Positions 15,731-26,702 of a DNA stretch of 64,000 nucleotides are shown piece after piece. Numbering within the stretch: position 1 is the first letter of the stretch; each line of letters starts with the position of its first letter. Position numbers and translations under genes: made by a program. This DNA comes from Isoetes taiwanensis (lineage: Eukaryota > Streptophyta > Lycopodiopsida > Isoetales > Isoetaceae). The notes beneath the pieces were generated by a model. That model had not been told where the DNA came from, did not search any database, and worked only from the letters and a program-made list of their open reading frames with translations. Where the stretch lies: positions 5,835,311-5,899,310 of the forward strand of contig JAJEKV010000070.1 in assembly GCA_021234155.1 (NCBI GenBank). The letters run 5' to 3'.

Positions 15731-17924
15731 AGTCAATTCAAATTGCTACTTCAAGACAATAGAGTAGTTGATACTTGATAACATAGGAAACAATCAATAA
15801 AAATTGCTATTTTAAAACATTGACATTTTGTGAAGGTGATGGTACCCATTTGCATCACTAACTCCTCCTTAGATGTTTGAGCCTAGACCCTGTCGAAAGC
15901 AATGATTTGACGTCCGTGGTTTAAAGTTGGCTTAAAAAGGCCATTGTAAAATGCTTTCAGATTACATGTACAACTAAGATTTTAAGAGCAGACCATCGCA
16001 ACCAAGGAATAGAATAGAATAAATTTTTTAACGTCCACGGAGACCAATAGGTCATGGGACCCACCAAATTCAAGGTTCCAACTTGACACGGTTGCAAACA
16101 AATAATAATATAATCAGCTTGCTTGTCAATGCTGCGATGCATGCATAGAATAAACATGATACTGTAATATGACCACTTACAAAAGTGTACCATAATATAA
16201 AGTGGAAAGAGAACCCATTGAATAAATACATCTCATGTTATGACTCTAAAATATCAGTTCATCAATATCCCCAATATAAATAGCATGCTCTTTGAATAAA
16301 TCTAGATGCATCTGCAATAACAAGAAGCAAATAAACGTTTCTGAGTCAAAAGTAGATGAAATGAAAAGCATCAATTATTTTCTCTCACTCATATAGACAT
16401 GATCCCGCCAAATAAGTGAAAGACACTTCGCATTTGTGCAAGGCAAAACTATTGTTCTAAGATATTTGAACCATATCTATAAAAATACTGCATACAAAAA
16501 CAACAGCCCTTTTATAAACCAGCGTTATCAATAAAGTGGCCAAGAATGTAACCGAGTAGCCTTTTACCTCTCGAGCAGGGCTCAGATATGGCAATCTATG
16601 TCTGACCTAGTTACTCAAGTCAGAGTGCAGGCAGGGCTCGGATATGGCAATCTATGTCTGACCTAGTTACTCAAGCCAGAATGCAAATCTGCACTGAGAA
16701 AGCTTGACATATTTTCATCAACTGCAAAGTCTTTAATTCAATCTAAATGGACCGTAACAACAAAGCACATGTCTATTAAGTCATGGCATTAAACATTCGC
16801 TTCTGAATCTTGGAGTACCATTATAGTTCTTGCAAAATCTAACTGTTTGGATTTTCAAATTCAAAAGCAGTATATTTATGAACTCCTGTAAATGCAAATT
16901 CTCCAGGCAGTATGCTCATAGACTCCTGCAATGTTTTTTTTCTTTTTATTAATGACCATATCCATAAACATATAACCATTGTCGTTATTACAGGGCCATG
17001 AAACATATCTTCGTAATTCATAGCTTTAGGAAGTATTTAGTTATTTTTTTCAACCAAAAACATAAAGACAAATAATACATCCAAGCTTATGGTCCGAAAT
17101 TCCATTTCACAAATCCGATAAACTTCTACCGTCTTGCCCTATAGCTTGCATACCTTGACTGATGGGTTGTGCCGGGGATCAGAAGCCAAGAAAGCTACTT
17201 TCTGATCAAAGTCCGGTCTTCCTAGGTGGAAAAATGCTCGAGCAAGATTGAGGACTTAAAATTGTCAAAAAAATCAATTAACACATGTAATAAAGTGAAT
17301 TGAATCAAATTAAATTGAATTGATGGCTTGATACTCATTCCTAAAAGTTGGGCACAAACTTGGATCCAATGGGACCTCTAAAAAGGTATTAACATATAAG
17401 GGACTTTGAAACACTACTAAGATAATGTTTGACAACCATCATCTACCCAACGAGTTGGAATTGAGGAATTTTGATTCAAGCAATGGCTTGAATCTTGATA
17501 TTACTCAAAAGAAGCCATGGCAATGGCTTGAATTTTGATATTACTCGAAAGAGATCATGATGTGGGGATTTCAGGTGTTTTTGAGCCGATGTTACTATTA
17601 TCCTTTTCAAGCAAATGCAAAAGTTCTTGTTAAAACAAGCAGAGCCATCTAATTCACAACGAAAAAGGTGCTCCAATGCCCCGGAAAATACCCCCCCAAA
17701 ATGCCTATAGAATCCCCTTTTTCTGTAGAACAATGGGGTATAAAATGGATTTTTAGAATCGGGGTATTTGGCCATAATCCCCCCTTTCCTTATTTGTACG
17801 ATAATACCATGTTACATTTTGCACAGTACAAAAGACTTGTCTATATATATAATAGGGCAAGAAAATTAGGGCGGCTAGCCGACGCATGGGGATTGTGTGC
17901 CAATATAGAATGTTTCAATGGTTG
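15731..17924. other. Interior of the inverted-repeat pair, no transposase seen
   Basis: About 2.2 kb between the two arms. It contains a tandem repeat at 16577-16690 (two units of about 57 bp with gatatggcaatctatgtctg and acctagttactcaag) and another at 17480-17550 (caatggcttgaat, gatattactc). No transposase-like reading frame is visible, so if this is a transposon it is non-autonomous. Confidence 0.45.
16577..16690 (+). repeat. Tandem duplication, two units of about 57 bp
   Basis: gggctc(a/g)gatatggcaatc followed by tatgtctgacctagttact and caag(t/c)cagaatgc(a) occurs twice in direct succession. Confidence 0.85.
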
Positions 17925-18045
17925 TTAATTGTTTGAACTATGATTCAAGCCACTTCACCCTCCGGCCATGGAGGGCAACCCTCCGTGCGCAGCACCTTGT
18001 TTTTTTATGGATGTTGTGTAACATTGTTCTCCAAGTTCTTAAAAT
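17925..18045 (-). repeat. Dispersed GC-rich palindromic repeat, copy 3 (right arm of inverted pair)
   Basis: The reverse complement matches 6720-6840 over nearly its whole length, from the ggagacattat / ggagaacaatg start through ccataaa-acaaggtgctgcg to the gaagtggctt end, and matches 15650-15730 over the GC-rich core and the atcatagttcaaa tail. Confidence 0.8.
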
Positions 18046-18539
18046 AAAAAAAGGTGCTTTGTGTTGCACTTATTTTCTATATGCATGTTAAAATAGAATT
18101 GTAGCATGAAGTGTCGGATTGTTCTGCAAAATGCTTTATAGTAGAAGGGTAAGATACCTGTAGTACAAAATGCTTGAGGGCCCCGATTTGGGTCTAATAT
18201 GGGCCATGGGATCATTGTGATGTTGATGTTGTCACCTTGATAGTCCTTAAAGAAAGATGGCGGGATTCATGTGCTTCTACACAACATGCTTCAAGCTTAA
18301 AATACATATTGGATCCACATAAGTTGATGCTATTGGTTTTCCAATCTCCATATGAACATTAAGTAGTAAAACATTGCAGTACTCAATGATTCTTGTCGGA
18401 TGGCAATATCTGAGAAAATTCACATCAAGTTACAAACAACTACAATAGCAAATGGTTCAGTTTACCAGAAATGAACAAAAAAGAACAACAAATGGTTTAG
18501 TACCACTGAAGAACAATTGTTCTAGCATGATAGATAGTC

Positions 18540-20350
18540 TTGGTGCAAGGATCAACATGCTCTTGTAAGAAATCCAGATCTCTAATTAGAGCCAGTTGCT
18601 TCTCCCTCAATTTCTCCACAACCAAGAGCTCCTGGATTAAGTCTCATCTTGCTTTGATTTCCTTTTGGTATTTACTCAATAAGGATTTAAACGACCTGCT
18701 TATAGATTCTAGTAGCATTGCTTATAGATTCTAGTGGCATTGCTACAACTAAGGCTATAGATGGGATTGGATTGCAGCTGCAACCAGTCTGCAAATCAAC
18801 AGGCCAACACATTGCAGCCAGAATTATTGTTGACACCTCGATCCAGCCTGTTACAACTTCATATTTCTATCATGCTTCTTTTTCTTTGCCTGCAACGTTA
18901 TGCAACTCAATCTGTCGCTAATATACAGTCTGAAACTTATCCATAAACAATTCAACCAATGGGTTTCCATGTATAAAAAGATGCAGTTGTTCTAAGACAT
19001 ATTCACATGTACTTTAAGAGGGATTATCTTCTTCAAACATCAATCTCAATGCATACTGAGACAACATCTGATTCTCTTTTGTTCTCCTTATCACTTCACT
19101 GCAGAACTCCAGGTAGCCAGACTATTATCGAAGTATTTCACAGCTTTAAATAATGACTCACTGGCCCAGATGTTTGTCTTATAGCTAAGTGTTATACTGG
19201 CCACTTCCTCATCCACCTCAAGGAGGGTAGCAGTCACATCCTTCGGTGAATCAAAAGGAGAGGCAGACACAAACCAAAAATGCACCATAGCCTTCATCAT
19301 TATTATATTGAATTGTACCTAAAACAAAAACGCTTATGTGAGACACAACAAAGCATATTGATAAGGAATTAGCACTTAAACCTCGAAATCACAGAACAAA
19401 TTAAGGAAGAGTAAAAGCTTAAATCTAAGGCACAACAGAGTCGAATCATCACAAGACATGGAGGCACCACCTGCTTGTTGCCTTGCTCATTATCCAACAC
19501 AATGGCTTTGCCCAAGCTATTCTTGTTCTCCAGCTTATTTAGATCTTCCGGATAAATTTCCGTTGCCCTAAAACAGAATGATCAGTCCAAAGTACTGGCT
19601 ATCCGACCAGATAAAATCAAGAAACGAAACAATATAAATGGTATTCCATCCCCAACAAAAATGTTAACCTGTACCAAAGATAGAGAGATTGAATGAAGAA
19701 TGCCAACATCAGAGCTCATATATTTCCTAACTTTAAATGGTTATGTGCAGTCAAAAACTTCTAATCATCTGGGGTTGAAAAAAAATGTGTGAGAGGAAAT
19801 AGCATACAATGTTAATGGCGATAACATGATCCAGTATCAAAGGAACTCTGAGCTGCCATGGATCTATGGTCGTCTGCAGAATAAAAAAAAATTAGTGTCC
19901 ATCAATGCCTTTCAGGAACTATAGTATAGCATTAAATCAACCGTTCGTACCTGAAGATTCCAATTATCAATTAGCCCCATTGCTCTGATAATGCATATAC
20001 CTCCACTGTTTCCCCAATTTGTTTCTCTCTTATCCGGATTATAGGCACAAATCGAAGCATTGCCTCAAATAAGTCGAGAAATGTTTGATCATATAACTAC
20101 CCATGCAAAGATTGTGGGTCGAAAGCAAATCGAGATTTCCATGATTCTGGTGGATCCTTAAATGCCTCTGCAGTTGAGTAAAACACAGATGCTTTTGGGA
20201 GGTTAAGCTCCCCAAATCTTTTCCAGATTTTTTTCTATATTTTGAAGCCAACCTTCTATTTGCCACCAACCTCAACGCTGAGTCTACCTTTAACCAAACC
20301 GGATCCAGTGTATGAGTGACAAAGCCAGAGCAAGCCAAGTTGGCCATTAT
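18540..20350 (-). pseudogene. Unrecognised multi-exon gene, decayed
   Basis: I do not recognise this family. On the minus strand five blocks look like conserved coding exons with plausible splice borders. About 20215-19990 contains LPKASVFYSTAEAFKDPPES and FLDLFEAMLRFVPIIRIREK. 19880-19810 contains TTIDPWQLRVPLILDHVIAI. 19565-19475 contains EIYPEDLNKLENKNSLGKAI. 19320-18960 contains VHFWFVSASPFDSPKDV, CSEVIRRTKENQMLSQYALR and EYVLEQLHLFIHGNP. 18690-18545 contains LREKQLALIRDLDFLQEHVD. Amphipathic helices dominate. Lesions: a TAG after DPQSLHG, a TAA after FEEDNPS, a TGA after KEIKAR, and a frame change after YFDNS. It is therefore a pseudogene or a badly modelled live gene. Helical-repeat or coiled-coil proteins are candidates, without proof. 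Confidence 0.5.
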
Positions 20351-20848
20351 CTCTGAACCGGAATCCCAAGATCATCTCCCAACATCCCGAAATGATCAAT
20401 TAGAAGCAAGCCACATTTCCAGTAGCATCTGCATCTATATAATCTAGATCAAACTGTATCTCCAGTCGCTTCCTCCAGCCGTAAGATTCGTGGTGTCATG
20501 GAGCCCGCTGCTCGAGTTCGTGGAGAAACCCTAAAGAAGCCCTCTCCGAAACCATCATAAACCATCTCATTGTATCAGAAACCATCTCATTGTTTTGGAA
20601 GGAGGCTTTCATGTGTAGATCACGACTTTTTTTTATTCTTGAAGGGGACTTTTGAATCCCATTGCAAATCGAGACTACTTTTGAATTCTTGCAAGGAGGC
20701 CATAGCTGAGAGCCTTGTTCTTCCTGGACATTTCTCTCATGCCGATGGCCTCCATGCATCCAAACTTCCGGTTAGCCGGTATGCACAGCAGCCGCCTGGC
20801 AACAGGGATGACCTAACATTTACAAAATTACTTCACGGCCCGTTTTTT
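20351..20848. other. Intergenic, no gene recognised
   Basis: Open frames on both strands at 20496-20893 overlap each other and show no motif. The region lies upstream of the unrecognised minus-strand pseudogene and may hold its first exon or promoter. Confidence 0.4.
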
Positions 20849-20952
20849 AGCAGTTTTTGGCATATTCTAGGTATATGTTATCATATACCATGAATATGCC
20901 AAAAACCCACATAAACAAGGGATTGCCCCCCTAGGGGCAACCCAAAAAGGTA
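20849..20952 (-). repeat. Foldback repeat, opposite-strand copy of the 8165 element
   Basis: tttttggcatattctaggta and its inverted partner ataccatgaatatgccaaaaa form a hairpin, followed by cccacataaacaagggattg and the palindrome gcccccctaggggcaaccc. The reverse complement matches the start of both units at 8165 and 8641. Confidence 0.8.
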
Positions 20953-20994
20953 GATAATTTTTCTTTGTTGGGTTCTCTTTTTTTTTTTTTTTTT

Positions 20995-22555
20995 TATTAT
21001 TATTATTGATCACTTTTGCTTCTTGAATGTTAGCCCTCAGATGGCACATTAAGTAATATTTTTTGTATACCACTAGCAACATAAATGGAGGCAAGAGCAA
21101 TGGGTATACCCTGTAAGATTGGAAACTATGAAAGCTTCTCATTTACTTAAGAGATCATACATGTGGCATCAAATCGTAAAAACTCACATGGGTACATTGT
21201 GTAATATTTTGTTCTGTAGCGACAATGGAGGGATCTTGATCATGGCTGGAGCATGCAACATGACCCGTAATTATTGCTCAGGATATGCATGAGGATTGAG
21301 GTGCAAAAATTAATTACATATTCTGCAAGTTAATAATGTATTTCCTTATTCTCAATTTAGGGCTAAAGGATAATTTTTTTGGGGGGCTAAATAATGGTTT
21401 GAGACAAAGTCATTATGCATCGATATGCCCTTAGGGTTAGCGCCCAAGAATGCAGTTGTGCCGCCTGATGAAAACAAGGCAGAACTTTTACTGAATGGCT
21501 CTTCCAGGGATGCCTTTCATAGGCAAAAATGCCCAGTAGCAGATGGCCATTTCGTGGCTATAGCCATTTCGTGGCTATAGCCATTTCGTGGCTAACACAT
21601 GAACCGGCATATCTCCTTTGCCGTTTGCATGCTCTAAAAACAAGTGCATGAAGTCTTTTGAAGCTTCGATCTGTTTTGAAAGATCCAAATCGGTTATTAC
21701 GACAACATGCCCCAAGCTTGGCGAATTTCTGCAAGCTCTTCCGCAGATGCTGATATTTTCTCAAGGAAGATCAAAGATGCAGTATTCCAAAAAATCCTCA
21801 GTATCCCTGTACATACAGTTGGAATGCGAGGTTAAATCCTTCAAGGAAAACTTCAGGTACGGATATTCTCCTCTCAATGTGGTTCTCTTGTCTTAGGTGA
21901 AGTTGTCTTTGCATATATGGATAATGGAGTCGTGCTGCCAAGTTCTTGGCAAAGGAAAAACGTTTATTCAATAAAGGGAAGTGGCTTTATAGCTCTGTAC
22001 AAACAATAACTTCCTTTAGTTTAAAATAAGATACTCAAAATGTTCTATTATCTCAATGTATTCTTTACATAAGATAATGCATCTGTTCTGTTATCTCAAT
22101 GTATTCTTTACATGCGATAATGCAGGAATAGTATTTTGAAACCTGGATTTTGGCTATGGCTATCTTCATGCATGGTTTAAGTGTAATGACTGGATCACTG
22201 AAAATACAGATAAGCGAAATGCTTAGAATGGTAATAAGTATTCAACTGAAATTGAAAAAGAGTCTTGCTCTTGAATTTTATAGTGCTAAAAATATGCATG
22301 ACCAGATAGATTAACCTTGAATGGTGTAGAAAATGATCATGTAATTAGTAGTGCTGAAATGATTAGTTCTAAATGGTGTAATTACACAATTGAACTAAGG
22401 CATGAACATGTGTCATTTAAGGATCATGGAGAAGATAGGCCATCTTGGATTAGCTCGGTCCACGTATGGAATGATAAGACTATGGAGGGATTGACCAAAG
22501 TAGTCTGAGGTGCTAGTAGGGTTGTTGCCTGGACTAGCTCTGTCAGGGTTTTTTT
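20995..22555 (+). repeat. Segmental duplication, copy A (about 1.56 kb)
   Basis: Near-identical to 23875-25433, from tattattattgatcacttt to tagctctgtcagggttttt. I see only scattered base differences, an extra 17-18 bp gccatttcgtggctata unit here (21550-21592), and about 19 bp absent here that are present at 24060. Each copy starts at a T-run followed by (ATT)n and ends at a T-run. Confidence 0.95.
21430..21900 (+). pseudogene. Unrecognised coding-like fragment in duplication copy A
   Basis: Frames here read GSSRDAFHRQKCPVADGHF, then after frame changes ICFERSKSVITTTCPKLGEF and SSADADIFSRKIKDAVFQKI before a GT donor-like site near 21831. The run of charged and hydrophobic residues across a frame change suggests a former exon, but no family is recognised. 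The copy in 24312-24785 carries the same breaks, so the damage predates the duplication. Confidence 0.3.
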
Positions 22556-22661
22556 GAGATATTTCATTTCATTGGTTTTACCAGTGTCTTATCTCTCCTT
22601 GTAATATTAACTGAGCAAAACTCAATGATTAAACTCTTGGCTTTTTGCATAACATTTATGG

Positions 22662-23726
22662 GTGTTACTAATATTTTGACTTTATTGTGCCTACACAGGA
22701 CACATTTACAAAACACAGGATGCTCAAGCTGAGTAGTCATGAATGCATTCCAGGAAAATAGAAATGGTCTGTGCCACTAATCTCAAATGAGAACTCAGTG
22801 GAGTTGGCAAATCCAGAATAGTTATATTGGGTTGTATGCGAATTGGTAGAACGGCTCTGTTACTATTGGAAAGTAAAATGACCTGAAAGAAAGCCAGAAT
22901 AATATTCTGTCATAAGGTGCACATTGTCACTTGACATGGTTGCCTTCCAAATTTTCCACATGGCACACTAAAAATTACAGGACTATATGTCCAATACATA
23001 TGGCAAGCCAACTCATGGTATCAAATATGAGGACATCATCTTGTGCAAATTCTGAAAGAGTTAATCAAGGTAACTTTAAACACCTTCTCTTTCTTTCATT
23101 TTTGCTTCCTTTTGATCATACAGGAAGATTCAGGAGAATCAATCTGCTGCTGCTATTGGAAAGAAAGTGATTAAAAGCCAGAATAATATTCTGTCATAAG
23201 ACGAACACAATGTCATTTTCCATTGTGGCCAATCAAAGTCTGCCATATGGCTCAAAGTCTGCCATATGGCTGCTAATATCTTGACTTTACTGTACCTACA
23301 CAGGACACATTTACAGGGCACGGGATGCTCAACTGGAGTAAATGCATCCCAAGAAAATAGAAATGGTTTGTGCCACTAATCTGATATGAGAACTTATTGG
23401 AGTTGGCACTACCAAAATAGCTATATTGGGTTGTATGCGAATTGGCAGAACAACTCTGTTACTATTGGATAGTAAAATGAACTGAAAGAAAGCCAGAATA
23501 ATATTCTGTCATAAGGCACACATTGCCACTTGGCACCGTTGCCTGCCAAATTTGCCACATGGCACACGTAAAAGATTACAGGACTATATATCAAATGCGT
23601 ATGGCAAACCATCTCATGGTATCAAATATGAGAACAGCACCTTGTGCAAATTCTGAAAGAGTTAATCAAGGTAACTTTATACACCTTCTCTTTCTTTCTT
23701 TTTTGCTTCCTTTTGATCATACAGGA
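22662..23726 (+). repeat. Tandem pair of about 460-bp units between the two large copies
   Basis: 22662-23126 and 23267-23726 share ctacacaggacacatttaca, gttatattgggttgtatgcg / gctatattgggttgtatgcg, ccagaataatattctgtcat and tcttgtgcaaattctgaaag at visibly lower identity than the flanking 1.56 kb copies. The 140 bp between them partly repeat the aagccagaataatattctgt segment. Confidence 0.85.
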
Positions 23727-23748
23727 AGAATATTACCTATGGCATATT

Positions 23749-23811
23749 GTGATTATAGGATAGTGCAAGACCCTTACTGTAATGGTAGGGTCTTGCCCAT
23801 CCTATGATTAC
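23749..23811. repeat. Imperfect stem-loop of about 63 bp
   Basis: gtgattataggatagtgcaa at the left pairs with gtcttgcccatcctatgat at the right, around a taccatt-type loop. The stem is about 28 bp with a few mismatches. It sits right after the second tandem unit, where the first unit has unrelated sequence, so it is an insertion. Confidence 0.7.
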
Positions 23812-23874
23812 AAAGACAGAACTTGAAGAGGTCGCCACTATCCTACTACGGTTAGAGGTAGGATTTTTTTTTTT

Positions 23875-25433
23875 TATTATTATTATTATTATTGATCACT
23901 TTTACTTCTTGAATGTTAGCCCTCAGATGGCACATTAAGTAATATTTTTTGTATACCACTAACAACATAAATGGAGGCAAGAGCAATGGGTATACCCTGT
24001 AAGATTGGAAACTATGAAAGCTTCTCATTTACTTAGAGATCATACATGTGGCATCAAATCTTGCCAGTATCTTGAGTGTAAAAACTCACATGGGTACATT
24101 GTGTAATATTTTGTTCTGTAGCGACAATGGAGGGATCTTGATCATGGCTGGAGCATGCAACATGACCCGTAATTATTGCTCAGGATATGCATGAGGATTG
24201 AGGTGCAAAAATTAATTGTATATTCTGCAAGTTAATAATGTATTTCCTTATTCTCAATTTAGGGCTAAAGGATAATTTTTTTTGGGGGCTGAATAATGGT
24301 TTGAGACAAAGTCATTATGCATCGATATGCCCTTAGGGTTAGCGCCCAAGAATGCAGTTGTGCCGCCTGATGAAAACAAGGAAGAACTTTTACTGAACGG
24401 CTCTTCCAGGGATGCCTTTCATAGGCAAAAATGCCCAGTAGCAGATGGCCATTTCGTGGCTATAGCCATTTCGTGGCTAACACATGAACCGGCATATCTC
24501 CTTTGCCGTTTGCATGCTCTAAAAACAAATGCATGAAGTCTTTTGAAGCTTCGATCTGTTTTGAAAGATCCAAATCGGTTATTACGGCAACATGCCCCAA
24601 GCTTGGCGAATTTCTGCAAGCTCTTCCGCAGATGCTGATATTTTCTCAAGGAAGATCAAAGATGCAGTATTCCAAAAAATCCTCAGTATCCCTGTACATA
24701 CAGTTGGAATGCGAGGTTAAATCCTTCAAGGAAAACTTCAGGTACGGATATTCTCCTCTCAATGTGGTTCTCTTGTCTTAGGTGAAGTTGTCTTTGCATA
24801 TATGGATAATGGAGTCGTGCTGCCAAGTTCTTGGCAAAGGAAAAACGTTTATTCAATAAAGGGAAGTGGCTTTATAGCTCTGTACAAACAATAACTTCCT
24901 TTAGTTTAAAATAAGATACTCAAAATGTTCTATTATCTCAATGTATTCTTTACATAAGATAATGCATCTGTTCTGTTATTTCAATGTATTCTTTACATAC
25001 GATAATGCAGGAATAGTATTTTGAAACCTGGATTTTGGCTATGGCTATCTTCATGCATGGTTTAAGTGTAATGACTGGATCACTGAAAATATAGATAAGC
25101 GAAATGATTAGAATGGTAATAAGTATTCAACTGAAATTGAAAAAGAGTCTTGCTCTTGAATTTTATAGTGCTAAAAATATGCATGACCAGATAGATTAAC
25201 CTTGAATGGTGTAGAAAATGATCATGTAATTAGTAGTGCTGAAATGATTAGTTCTAAATGGTGTAATTACACAATTGAACTAAGGCATGAACATGTGTCA
25301 TTTAAGGATCATGGAGAAGATAGGCCATCTTGGATTAGCTCGGTCCACGTATGGAATGATAAGACTATGGAGGGATTGACCAAAGTAGTCTGAGGTGCTA
25401 GTAGGGTTGTTGCCTGGACTAGCTCTGTCAGGG
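23875..25433 (+). repeat. Segmental duplication, copy B (about 1.56 kb)
   Basis: Partner of 20995-22555. It contains the same 92- and 63-codon open stretches (24503-24781 and 25202-25393) unchanged apart from single residues. The T-run at its right end is longer than in copy A. Confidence 0.95.
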
Positions 25434-26700
25434 TTTTTTTTTTTTTCCTCCAAAATAAATGATGTTCACCAAGGCTTGGCAAGACGTGCACTACTCAAGA
25501 ACCATAAAAAAGGTAGATACTATTTTTTTCTTTTGGTCTGGGACAATATCTCGTGAACCATTAAGAAGGTGGTGAGCACTATTTGCAAAACCAACAAAAA
25601 CTAGCAGAAATGCAGGGTTGGGGCGAAGGTTAGAGCGGGGATGGAGTAACTTCATTGATCAACATGATTGTCTTGTGAACTTTGTGCATTAAGATACGAG
25701 CCAAAAGTTGCTTGGTGCCTAGAAGTAGTGTGGAGGTGCCATAGGAAGAGAATGTGGATTTCAGTGCTCCGTGATAGGCCCCTGCAATGGCTTTTGGAAG
25801 GTGTCGTGAATTTGGATGCTACGTGATAGGGCTTTATTCTTACATTGGGTATCCCGCAATGGGATCTTGATAGGAAGAATTATGACAAAGTGGGGATTAC
25901 CATAGGACTAGTCGCCTTCAACGAGGCTTAGATTCTATATAGAGTTAGCGGCCAATTTCAAGCAGCAAGAGCTGAGGAGAGTACCCCACTAAGAATGGAG
26001 ATCCTGCTTTCATACAGTTGCTGCTACATTAGCAGTGTTTTGTTCGGATGGAAGTATGTTGTCATGTCTCAAATAAGGATAGGAAAAACATATTTGTCCA
26101 CCAAGAACATCTCGCATAGTTTTTGATCTTCAAATAGTAGTGCACGTGACGTCCATGCAGTTGTAAAAAAGGGATTATTACAACCAACCAAAAAATAAAA
26201 GGAAAAAGCCAAACCAATTTTAGTATCCCAAACCACTCAAAGGACACCCCAAAATATCTTTTGTGGACCTTAATGTTAAGATGTCCTTTTACTCTTGGTC
26301 CCCATCAATCGTTCTTTTCTTTTGATCTATTTTATTTAGTCGCCCGAAGGCAATGCATTTGTCTTGTCTGCAAACACAAACACTGACTACCAAGACTACC
26401 AACCACTGCACTCCTTGTTCTGTTTGGGATGATTTTATTAAATCACTTTAACATGGGATGTTCAATAGATCTAACATGCAGGCATTGAATGTGATTTCAA
26501 TAGTTTTCTCACATATAGATGAACATAACACAGGGTTAAGTGGGAGTACAATTTTTTGGTTTCAATAATTTACAGAAATTGCTACACATATACCTATACC
26601 TTTACAACTATTTTTCACCATCACCTCAATAAGAGGCAAATTTTGTAACGATGGTGTAGCCCTACCGTTACCTTGGTTAGCTACTTCCAAGGTTTGATCA
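25434..26700. other. Intergenic, no gene recognised
   Basis: After the T-run at 25434 the sequence has no repeat partner in the window and no reading frame with a motif. It ends where the 3' part of the minus-strand glutamate receptor-like pseudogene begins. Confidence 0.5.
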
Positions 26701-26702
26701 TT

